13,905 nt of DNA. Source: Candidatus Cardinium sp. cBcalN2 (GTDB taxonomy: Bacteria > Bacteroidota > Bacteroidia > Cytophagales > Amoebophilaceae). The DNA lies in NCBI RefSeq assembly GCF_022810445.1, contig NZ_JAACGD010000087.1, positions 1 through 13,905 of the forward strand, given 5' to 3'. Below the pieces are notes generated by a model. That model did no database searches. It had not been told where the DNA came from and was given only the letters and a program-made list of their open reading frames with translations. The position numbers were made by a program, and so were the translations under genes. The first letter of the stretch is position 1. Each line of letters begins with the position of its first letter. Shown here piece after piece: positions 1-6,966 of this stretch.

Positions 1-96
1 TTATCAAGAAAAAAGTAAAATAAAGAAACTTATAATCAAATAAAAATAATTAAAAATTCCTTAAGTTGACGCCATTGCATGAACAGATACAAAAAA
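1..96. repeat. Dispersed intergenic repeat, copy A (cut by window edge)
   Basis: The first 20 bases are identical to 12461-12480. Bases 61-96 match 12521-12556 at 30 of 36 positions. The offset is the same (12460) for both blocks, and the stretch between them has diverged. This is therefore one element in two copies in the same orientation, not two chance matches. The part upstream of base 1 is outside the window; in the other copy that part forms a long hairpin. No coding function is evident. It may be a remnant of a mobile or MITE-like element, which is inference. Confidence 0.6.
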
Positions 97-129
97 ATAG
101 GATGGTGATAGATTCACTGGATTTATCAC
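91..129 (-). terminator. Possible intrinsic terminator of the ycgN-like gene
   Basis: On the minus strand, just past the ycgN-like stop codon, bases 129-121 and 113-105 form a 9-bp stem (GTGATAAAT with ATCTATCAC, one mismatch) around a 7-nt loop. A run of seven T (positions 98-92 read on the minus strand) follows a few bases later. The stem is A/T-rich and short, so the call is tentative. It lies at the expected place for ending this leftward transcript. Confidence 0.4.
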
Positions 130-136
130 AAGCAGG

Positions 137-592
137 TTAGTTGGCCGGTTCCTCTAGTAAATAGGCTATGATAGGTCTATTGACCAAGGCTGGGTGTACA
201 ACAAAGCTTTTAACAGAATTTCCAGTTTTAATGGTAGATTTCGGATCTTTAGTAATCAGTGGATGCCAATCAGGTAGTGGTTTTTTTTCTTTAACAAGGC
301 GATAGGCACAACTTTTAGGTAGCCAAGTAATAGTTTTAAGATTGTTAGGATTCAGCTTGATACAATCATCAACATAACGAAAACGTTCTTTATAGTTGGA
401 ACATTGACAAGTACGGGTATTGAGTAACCGACAACAAATCCTTGTAGTACGCACCTGTTGGCTTACTGCATCGGCTATTTTAAGCAAGCAGCATTTACCA
501 CAGCCATCGCACAAGGATTCCCATTGTGATACAGTCATTTCGTTTAATGGCGTATTAAGCCAAAATTTCTCTTTTTCGTCACTTGTATCCAT
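137..592 (-). CDS. ycgN: YcgN-like UPF0260 cysteine-cluster protein
   Basis: A 151-residue protein that resembles Escherichia coli YcgN along its whole length. Family hallmarks visible are WESLCDGCGKCC near residues 24-35 (Cys28, 31, 34, 35), a TCQCSNY stretch (Cys62, 64), DCIKL (Cys77) and WLPKSCAYRL (Cys95) followed by DWHPL. The family belongs to the broad CxxCxxCC group thought to bind zinc or an iron-sulfur cluster; its biochemical role is not established. Length is normal for the family, and the ATG at 592 gives the expected N-terminus. It lies 134 bp downstream of the sensor-like gene on the same strand, so co-transcription is possible but unproven. I know this family mainly from Proteobacteria, so its presence beside Bacteroidota housekeeping genes suggests lateral transfer. 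Family assignment is firm; function is open. Confidence 0.88.
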   Translation of the reverse strand: MDTSDEKEKFWLNTPLNEMTVSQWESLCDGCGKCCLLKIADAVSQQVRTTRICCRLLNTRTCQCSNYKERFRYVDDCIKLNPNNLKTITWLPKSCAYRLVKEKKPLPDWHPLITKDPKSTIKTGNSVKSFVVHPALVNRPIIAYLLEEPAN

Positions 593-726
593 AACTTTTT
601 AAATATAAAACCAGTATAGAAGTTAGATGATTTCCAGCTCTAAAACCCACCTTAAAGCTAGAAAAGTAGCTTGCATGTACAAGTATCTTACTTTTTGTGT
701 CTGTTCAAAACATGGGTAAAAACACC

Positions 727-2796
727 TTACCTTTTTTCAAAACACATTTTTAATGCATCTTGAGCTGCCATTTCCAATGCTTCTACGATATGGCTATCTA
801 AATATTTCTTTGCCAGGCAAATATCTACAGTAAGCGTTTCTTTGGCCATATCTGCTACTTGCACTTTATGGGTATAACCATAAGCGTGGCGTAAATCATA
901 GAGCCGCTCAGCCAATTTAATACAAAGTACAAAGAGCTGATCTTGGTTAACCACCTTATTGCGATGGTTATCCAGATAAAGCCCAGAGGGCTCTATCTCT
1001 TGGCGTTCATTGATGGATACAATAGATTGTACAAAGGAAAAAATAGCTAGATTATAATTAGCCTTAATATAAGAAAGTGGTAAATCCGTATAAATAATTA
1101 AATCATAGAGCAAAGCAGCATAGATTGGTTCGGGAAGATAAGAGACCCAATCTATTACTAATCGAGCAATCCCTACCGCACGAACATAAAACAATTCTCC
1201 TGATACATGCCGCCTAAAAGCATAACAACGCCTTAGCAATAACAATATTTCATCGATTACACCTATATGAACAGCAGACATCTTACAAGCATAATCTTTA
1301 AATCTGGTTAATACTATCATGGAAGCATCCATTTCACTTTTGGTCACAAAACTCTTTGAAGGAGTCACATTATTAATCATCTCGTCTCGAACAAGCGTTA
1401 CATCACAAGGCAGCACCAGTAAAATAGCCTTTTCTTTGGCAGAGGGAAATTGCAGATAACCATAGTGGGCACGCACAATCCGTTCTATTGGTTTTTTTTG
1501 TACATTTATACGTTCTGAAACTAGCTGGTTAAGTGTTCCTATAACCTCCATCCCTTCGGTGATATCTTCATAATGCGTCTTAATGGCAGGCAATGTTGCT
1601 ACAGAGGTATCCGCACTACTAATCATGAACCCTATAGCTGGGAAGGCTATTTCTGGAGGACGTTGTGTTTTAATAGGGCCATATTTATGGTATTTTAATC
1701 GAGTAATATGCATATGAATGCGTATAGATTCACTTTGATCTGGATGGGCAGTACGTAAAATAACAGAGACCAATAAATGGATAAGTTGACTAACATCACA
1801 TACAATTTTAGTTTCAAAATCAACATTTTTTTTTACTATTATCAGTTTTGGAACGGATGCCGCCGAACCATTTAAATAAATTTGTAATTGCCCTATCAGT
1901 TCATTTAGGCCAATTTCAGTTGGTAGTAATGGTAAATGTGCTTGAGAATTAGCATGTTGCTTCAAAAAAATAGACCATACGGCGAACTTATTCATAATAG
2001 TTGAGAGATCTTCCTTATAAAGAGGATCATCTTCTAAAAAGCAAGCAGACTCCATCACATCTTTGACCATTTTTTTTAAAAAAGTGGTATCTCTTTCTGA
2101 ATAACCTTCGGTAGCGTTGATATGTAAATTATGAATAACCTGTTTTAACTTTAAATTATAATCTTTTTCTCGTTGCAACTTTGCTTTATTCCTTAAGTAG
2201 CGGTTATGCGCTCTATAATCAGTTACTTGGATTTTAGTATAAATAATCATCGTAAAAATCAATATACTGAATCCGAATAAAGACATTACATCATCCGTGA
2301 ATACCATCAAATTACCCACACAATAAAAAACATAAATGATGGCACACACCATAGTTGCCAGCACCGTTATGGCTAAACGCAACGAAAATATAAATAAGAT
2401 TACAGATAACTGCACTATAGATAACTTTAATAGAAATGCATAATCGGTCAGACGCCACCAATGCCAAAGTAAATTTATAGGCAAACAAAAAATGGCACCT
2501 ATGAGCCAAAATCTACTAATTTCCCAAGATGGCACTTCTTTTTTAGAAACAATTGCATAGCCTATAAGCCAAAAACCTGCAGCAAATTGGAGCGTATACC
2601 AATAAATAAGGCCCTTACCTAGATAACTTAGTACAGCAGTAATGATTATAACATAACAGCCAGTATATCCTATTAAGAAATTACTTGGCTTGAGTTTAAT
2701 GAGCTGTTCTTTTGCAGCAGAAGATCTCAGAAATAAAAAAGAGACAGTTATAAGGATAAGGATGAGAGCTTGAAATGGCAACATAAACAAGAGCAT
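727..2796 (-). CDS. Membrane sensor with degenerate histidine-kinase core and RelA/SpoT-like HD domain
   Basis: A 689-residue protein with three parts. Residues about 5-188 contain roughly seven hydrophobic helices, like the membrane sensory modules of some histidine kinases. A charged, probably helical linker (about 195-225) leads to a histidine-kinase-like region (about 205-467). There, CDVSQLIHLLVSVILRTA sits where the N-box should be but lacks the Asn, SSADT at 393-397 replaces the DxGxG box, and the segment ends in a typical strand ILLVLP. No clear HExxxP phospho-acceptor motif is seen. Residues about 530-680 align by eye with the hydrolase (HD) domain of SpoT/RelA: AALLYDLIIYT for AALLHDVIEDT and CIKLAERLYDLR for IKLADRLHNMR. 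The first His is Arg539, HD is Tyr564-Asp565 and the later Asp is Glu630, so metal binding and hydrolysis are probably lost. No synthetase, TGS or ACT domain follows. A regulatory or ligand-binding role at the inner membrane is inferred. The ATG at 2796 opens the first hydrophobic helix. Confidence 0.7.
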   Translation of the reverse strand: MLLFMLPFQALILILITVSFLFLRSSAAKEQLIKLKPSNFLIGYTGCYVIIITAVLSYLGKGLIYWYTLQFAAGFWLIGYAIVSKKEVPSWEISRFWLIGAIFCLPINLLWHWWRLTDYAFLLKLSIVQLSVILFIFSLRLAITVLATMVCAIIYVFYCVGNLMVFTDDVMSLFGFSILIFTMIIYTKIQVTDYRAHNRYLRNKAKLQREKDYNLKLKQVIHNLHINATEGYSERDTTFLKKMVKDVMESACFLEDDPLYKEDLSTIMNKFAVWSIFLKQHANSQAHLPLLPTEIGLNELIGQLQIYLNGSAASVPKLIIVKKNVDFETKIVCDVSQLIHLLVSVILRTAHPDQSESIRIHMHITRLKYHKYGPIKTQRPPEIAFPAIGFMISSADTSVATLPAIKTHYEDITEGMEVIGTLNQLVSERINVQKKPIERIVRAHYGYLQFPSAKEKAILLVLPCDVTLVRDEMINNVTPSKSFVTKSEMDASMIVLTRFKDYACKMSAVHIGVIDEILLLLRRCYAFRRHVSGELFYVRAVGIARLVIDWVSYLPEPIYAALLYDLIIYTDLPLSYIKANYNLAIFSFVQSIVSINERQEIEPSGLYLDNHRNKVVNQDQLFVLCIKLAERLYDLRHAYGYTHKVQVADMAKETLTVDICLAKKYLDSHIVEALEMAAQDALKMCFEKR

Positions 2797-3233
2797 AAAA
2801 AACTATACAGTAAATCCGAAAATGGAGACCAGTATAAGCATTTTTATTATACAGTCAAAAATTGTGCTTTACTTGTATGCATTGAACTATCGAATTAGAT
2901 ATTCAATAAAATTAATATATTATTTTAATTTTGAAATCATTGTTTTTTTGCAATTGAAAAGGCACTTTCCTTTTACTTGTTACTTGATCAAAAAGGGGGA
3001 TAAAAAAGCCTTTATAAAAAGTTGTTACAAGCAGACACCTTAGAGCTAAATGGCCCATCTGCTAATCTAGTATCCTATCGCTCAATAGCGACCTACTGCT
3101 TCCAGCCCTATTAAGTTAAGCTAATCTTACTTAACAAAAACGTACGCAACAGATATTAAATGTTCAACACAATATTTGTATCTTGTAAGGCTGTTTAGTG
3201 AGTTAGTTTGTAACCTCTTTAAAGGGTATCTAT
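2797..3233. other. Divergent intergenic region with small inverted repeats
   Basis: This 437-bp spacer separates the leftward sensor gene from rightward dapF. It is very A/T-rich on the left (2797-2990). At 3030-3134 there are three consecutive inverted repeats: AGCAGA/TCTGCT (3030-3035, 3058-3063), TCGCT/AGCGA (3078-3082, 3087-3091) and TTAAGTTAAG with CTTACTTAA (3111-3120, 3126-3134, one bulge). An open frame at 2822-3043 has no recognisable protein character. Near dapF, TTG at 3183-3185 and TAGTTTG at 3204-3210 are a weak approximation of a Bacteroidota promoter. No gene is supported. Confidence 0.5.
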
Positions 3234-4064
3234 ATGCAACTTAAATTTGCCAAGTACCAAGCTACTGGAAATGATTTTATTATGATTAATAATTTTCAAG
3301 GCCTATCCTATACACATGATCCTATTGTAACCAAGCAGCTTTGTCATAGACAGTTTGGAATTGGGGCAGATGGTATCATTACTATTGAAAAAAAAGTAGG
3401 CTATGACTTTGGCCTACTACACTATAACGCAGATGGCAGCCAAGGAGGGGGGTTATGTGCTAATGGAAGCAGAGCGGCACTGCACTACGCACATCAATTA
3501 GCCATCATCGATCAAAAAGCTGATTTTGTGGCTATAGATGGCCTACATAGAGGATATATAAATAATGATCTGGTTTATCTAACCTTTCAAGATATAGATA
3601 GGATTGAAAAATTAGATGAAGGCTATTTTCTAGACAATGGTACACGCCATTACGTAGAGATGGTAGATACTATTCAAGCGGTTGACATGCAAATAGGTGG
3701 GTTTCCAAGAAGAAATAGACACCCATTTGAAAAAGAGGGGGTTAATCTTAACTTTATGCAATTAACAGAAAAAAACACGATACTGGTCCGCACGTGTGAA
3801 TGTGGATTGGAGTCAGAGCCATTATCTTGTGGCACAGGAGTAGTCGCTAGCGCAATAGTGGCCAGTGCCTATTATGGTTTAAATAGTCCTATACAAGCCA
3901 TCACCAAAGGGGGTAGCTTGCAAGTAACTTTTAGGCCACTATCTGGTGATCGTTTCGTTGATATTCAGCTAATTGGAAGCGTTTGTCAAACCTTTCAAGG
4001 CATCGTTAACCTAACCACTCTACCCCCCATAAACCTTTTGTCAAAGCGCTACTTCTGCTGGTAG
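3234..4064 (+). CDS. dapF: Diaminopimelate epimerase (DapF)
   Basis: DapF interconverts LL- and meso-diaminopimelate in the cytoplasm, supplying the peptidoglycan cross-linking residue and the lysine precursor. The 276-residue protein starts with the family pattern KYQATGNDFIMI and has FGIGADGII near 41-49. Both catalytic cysteines are in place, Cys75 (LCANGSR) and Cys199 (LSCGTG). Several usually conserved neighbours are changed: the CGNG glycine is Ala76, the Arg of the ERG motif is Cys190, and the Thr of the GET-like motif is Pro196. About 18 residues extend past the usual C-terminal end (around FQGIVN), suggesting the original stop was lost. The ATG at 3234 fits the family N-terminus, and a weak AAAGGG lies upstream. 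Identity is firm; full activity is uncertain. Confidence 0.9.
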   Translation: MQLKFAKYQATGNDFIMINNFQGLSYTHDPIVTKQLCHRQFGIGADGIITIEKKVGYDFGLLHYNADGSQGGGLCANGSRAALHYAHQLAIIDQKADFVAIDGLHRGYINNDLVYLTFQDIDRIEKLDEGYFLDNGTRHYVEMVDTIQAVDMQIGGFPRRNRHPFEKEGVNLNFMQLTEKNTILVRTCECGLESEPLSCGTGVVASAIVASAYYGLNSPIQAITKGGSLQVTFRPLSGDRFVDIQLIGSVCQTFQGIVNLTTLPPINLLSKRYFCW

Positions 4065-4222
4065 TTTACATTTGGATCCGGTGCGTAAATTACGCCTAGT
4101 AGATAGCGGTTTTGCACTCCGTTTCTTACACCAATGCTGCAGCATAAGCAACCTTTCAAAAGAAAACTATGATTCGATGTCATGCACCATAGCGATTTTT
4201 TTATTTAGCTCTATAATTTAAG
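4033..4222 (+). other. Spacer between dapF and M16 gene; possible coding relic and palindrome
   Basis: A frame different from dapF is open from 4033 to a TAA at 4220-4222, with no usable start codon. It reads through SLHLDPVRKLRLVDSGFALR, which looks protein-like (mixed charged and hydrophobic residues), but I cannot assign it to a family. Within it, 4083-4095 is a perfect 13-bp palindrome, GCGTAA-A-TTACGC. It could be an operator for the downstream M16/ffh unit or a chance feature. The region is either the eroded end of a lost gene or plain intergenic DNA. Confidence 0.3.
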
Positions 4223-5455
4223 ATGATTCATTTTGAACAATTTAGATTGTCCAATGGCTTAGAAGTTATTGTACATGAAGATCCAACCAGCCACATTGCC
4301 GTAATGAACCTTATGTATAATGTAGGGGCTCGAGATGAGGATCCTTTAAAAACAGGTTTTGCCCACTTGTTTGAACATTTAATGTTTGGTGGGTCTTGTA
4401 ACATTCCCATTTATGATACCCCGTTACAACAAGTAGGGGGTTCCAATAATGCTTATACCACCACAGACTTAACCAATTATTATTGCGCCCTGCCTGCTAT
4501 TAATCTAGAAACCGCCTTTTGGCTTGAGTCCGACCGGATGCTCGGGCTTGCATTTAATGAAAAATCACTCGAAATACAACGAAAAGTGGTTATAGAAGAG
4601 TTTAAAGAACATTACCTCAACCAACCTTATGGTGATGCATGGCACCATTTAACCAATATGGCCTATACCACCCATCCTTACAAATGGCCCACTATTGGTC
4701 AATCATTAAGCCACATAGAACAGGCTACTATGGACGATGTAAAAGCTTTTTATTACAAATTTTATAGGCCCAACCAGGCCATTTTAGTAGTGGCAGGCAA
4801 GGTAACCCAACAACAAGTAGCCACATGGTGTAAAAAATGGTTTGAACCCATTCCAGCTGGCCCCGCATACCATCGATCCTTGCCTCAAGAACCAAAACAA
4901 GTAGCAGCCAGACGAAAAATAGTGCAGGGTGATGTACCCTTTCCTATACTCTATAAAGCCTATCATATGCCAGGAAAAGGGATGGCAGGTTACTATGCCG
5001 CAGAAGTATTATGCAACCTACTCAGTGAAGGAAAGTCTGCTTTGCTACCTGCAAACCTTGTAGAAAAACAAGCCCTTTACACCAGAATAGATGCCTATAT
5101 GACGGAATCGTTCGACCCAGGCCTATTAGTGATTAGTGGCAGTTTGACGCCAAAAGTTTCCTTTGAGGAAGCAGAAACCGCTTTACTAGAAGTATTAAAG
5201 CAAGTAGATACTACCACCACTATCACATTAGAAAAGGTAAAAAATCAAATGGAAACACAAATGCTATTTGGCCAGGTAAACCTAGTACATCGTGCACAAG
5301 AATTGGCATTAGCCACTTTAGAGGGTGATACCAACTTGGTAAACAAGAAAATTGAGTATATTAGGCAGGTTGACTTAGAAACGGTCCAAGCAATTGCCAA
5401 AAAGATTTTACAAGAACAAAATTGTAGCACGCTCCACTACCAAACAATTCCATAA
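4223..5455 (+). CDS. M16 family zinc peptidase (processing-peptidase-like)
   Basis: This is a metallopeptidase of the pitrilysin/insulinase/processing-peptidase superfamily. The inverted zinc motif HxxEH is present as His48-Leu-Phe-Glu51-His52 (FAHLFEHLMF). A third ligand candidate, Glu125 or Glu126, lies in VVIEEFKEH about 74 residues later, the usual spacing. The 410-residue length is that of a single active subunit with two M16 half-domains; the second half starts near residue 165. FYRPNQAILVVAG near 175 is a typical family segment. No signal peptide is obvious at the N-terminus, so location is uncertain. Many Bacteroidota relatives are periplasmic, which is family knowledge. ffh follows after 34 nt, which suggests co-transcription. 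The exact substrate cannot be told from the sequence. Confidence 0.92.
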   Translation: MIHFEQFRLSNGLEVIVHEDPTSHIAVMNLMYNVGARDEDPLKTGFAHLFEHLMFGGSCNIPIYDTPLQQVGGSNNAYTTTDLTNYYCALPAINLETAFWLESDRMLGLAFNEKSLEIQRKVVIEEFKEHYLNQPYGDAWHHLTNMAYTTHPYKWPTIGQSLSHIEQATMDDVKAFYYKFYRPNQAILVVAGKVTQQQVATWCKKWFEPIPAGPAYHRSLPQEPKQVAARRKIVQGDVPFPILYKAYHMPGKGMAGYYAAEVLCNLLSEGKSALLPANLVEKQALYTRIDAYMTESFDPGLLVISGSLTPKVSFEEAETALLEVLKQVDTTTTITLEKVKNQMETQMLFGQVNLVHRAQELALATLEGDTNLVNKKIEYIRQVDLETVQAIAKKILQEQNCSTLHYQTIP

Positions 5456-5489
5456 AGTAAAGTAACAGGAATAAAAAATTAAATATGTT

Positions 5490-6824
5490 ATGTTTGAAAG
5501 TCTTAGTAAAAACCTAGAAAAAGCCATAAAGTCTTTAAAAGGGCAAGGCCGTATTACAGAAATAAATATTGCTTCTACTATAAAGGAAATTCGTAGAAGC
5601 CTGGTTCAAGCAGATGTGCACTATAAAGTAGCCAAGCAAGTTACAGATGCTATTAAGCAAAAAGCGATTGGAACGAATGTGATTACATCCGTTTCGCCGG
5701 GTCAACTCTTTACAAAATTGGTACAAGATGCCTTAACAGATTTAATGGGTGGCCTACAGGCTGAGGTTCGTCTCACAGGCCATCCAGCCGTTATACTCCT
5801 GGCCGGATTACAAGGGGCTGGAAAAACAACCTTAGCAGCTAAGTTGGCTCATTACTACCAAAAAAAAAATAAAACATCCCTCCTAGTAGCTTGTGATGTC
5901 TATAGACCAGCAGCAGCTGACCAACTGGCCAAACTAGGTGCAGGGCTTACTATAAGTGTGCATACAGAGCCAGAAGAAAAAAACCCTCATACTATTGCAA
6001 AAAATGCCATTAAAGAGGCCCAAAGTAAAGGAATAGACCTTGTTATTATAGATACCGCAGGTCGTTTGTCGATTGATGAAAAGATGATGCAGGAAATTTG
6101 TATGCTTAAACAAGAGTTAAAACCCGCTGAAACACTTTTTGTAGTGGACGCCATGGCAGGTCAAGATGCAGTTACCACTGCACAAGCTTTTAATGAGCAA
6201 CTTAACTTTGACGGAGTAGTACTTACTAAACTGGATGGAGATGCCCGTGGAGGTGCAGCACTTTCTATTCGTAGTGTAGTAGCCAAACCTATAAAGTTTA
6301 TCAGTACAGGTGAAAAAATGCAGGATCTAGATCTTTTTCATCCAGACCGTATGGCTAGCCGTATTCTAGGGATGGGAGATGTAATCTCCTTTGTAGAACG
6401 TGCAGAACAAGTATATAATCTAGAACAACAACGCAAATTACATCAAAAAATAAAAAGCAATCAATTTAATTTAGAAGATTTGGCCAAACAAATCGAACAA
6501 ATTAAAAAAATGGGAAATCTAAAAGAAATGGTTAGCATGTTACCTGGTTTAGGAAACGCACTACAAGACATACCTTTAAACGATGATTTATTTAAAAACT
6601 GTCAGGTAATCATAGCCTCTATGACGCCTAAGGAAAGAAGAAATCCCGATATTATTGACCGAAGTCGCCGTGAACGCATCGCACAGGGCAGTGGAAAAAC
6701 GACACAAGAGGTGAGTCAATTGCTGAAACAGTTTGATATGATAGCCAAAATGATGAAAAAAGTACATAAAGACGGATTTAATATGTTGGCCAACATACCA
6801 AGATTACTTAAAACAACAAGATAA
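5490..6824 (+). CDS. ffh: Signal recognition particle GTPase Ffh
   Basis: Ffh binds signal sequences of nascent membrane and secreted proteins together with SRP RNA and docks with FtsY. The 444-residue protein has the N domain at about 1-95. The NG GTPase motifs are GLQGAGKT (106-113), DVYRPAAADQL (136-146), DTAGR (188-192) and TKLDGDARGG (246-255). The methionine-rich M domain runs from about 300 to 440, with the RNA-binding stretch SRRERIAQGSG followed by LLKQFDMIAKMMKK. Length is normal. The ATG at 5490 gives the standard MFESLSKNLEKA start. A run of ten A at 5870-5879 falls in the coding region (KKN near residues 125-127) and is a potential slippage site. No SRP RNA gene was seen nearby. 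Confidence 0.97.
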   Translation: MFESLSKNLEKAIKSLKGQGRITEINIASTIKEIRRSLVQADVHYKVAKQVTDAIKQKAIGTNVITSVSPGQLFTKLVQDALTDLMGGLQAEVRLTGHPAVILLAGLQGAGKTTLAAKLAHYYQKKNKTSLLVACDVYRPAAADQLAKLGAGLTISVHTEPEEKNPHTIAKNAIKEAQSKGIDLVIIDTAGRLSIDEKMMQEICMLKQELKPAETLFVVDAMAGQDAVTTAQAFNEQLNFDGVVLTKLDGDARGGAALSIRSVVAKPIKFISTGEKMQDLDLFHPDRMASRILGMGDVISFVERAEQVYNLEQQRKLHQKIKSNQFNLEDLAKQIEQIKKMGNLKEMVSMLPGLGNALQDIPLNDDLFKNCQVIIASMTPKERRNPDIIDRSRRERIAQGSGKTTQEVSQLLKQFDMIAKMMKKVHKDGFNMLANIPRLLKTTR

Positions 6825-6901
6825 GGCCATTTGTATGTTACTTGTTATAACAAAAAGGCTGCCTATTACTACTATAGCGCTTAATAGATAGATACCTCAA
6901 A

Positions 6902-6949
6902 TTTGGTAATAGGTAATTTTATAGTTAAATTTGGCTAGGCCAAGTTTAA
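6902..6949 (+). promoter_or_regulatory. rpsO promoter with overlapping palindrome
   Basis: TTTG at 6902-6905 and TAAATTTG at 6926-6933 are separated by exactly 20 nt, matching the Bacteroidota primary-sigma consensus (TTTG at -33, TAnnTTTG at -7). Transcription should begin around 6939-6942, about 25 nt before the rpsO ATG. The -7 box lies inside a near-perfect palindrome, 6925-6949: arms TTAAATTTGGC and GCCAAGTTTAA around TAG, 10 of 11 positions paired plus one T-G. It spans the predicted start site, so it reads more like a DNA operator than an RNA hairpin. This last point is inference. Confidence 0.65.
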
Positions 6950-6966
6950 ATTTACTGTAAAACATT

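Noticed and set aside
655..672. AAGCTA/TAGCTT hairpin between the sensor and ycgN-like genes as a terminator
   Set aside because: Six A/T-rich pairs and no following T run on the minus strand; read-through into the ycgN-like gene remains possible.
2822..3043. 73-codon open frame on the plus strand in the sensor-dapF spacer
   Set aside because: Composition is simply that of A/T-rich DNA (Ile, Tyr, Lys, Phe), there is no recognisable domain, and no promoter box or good start context supports it.
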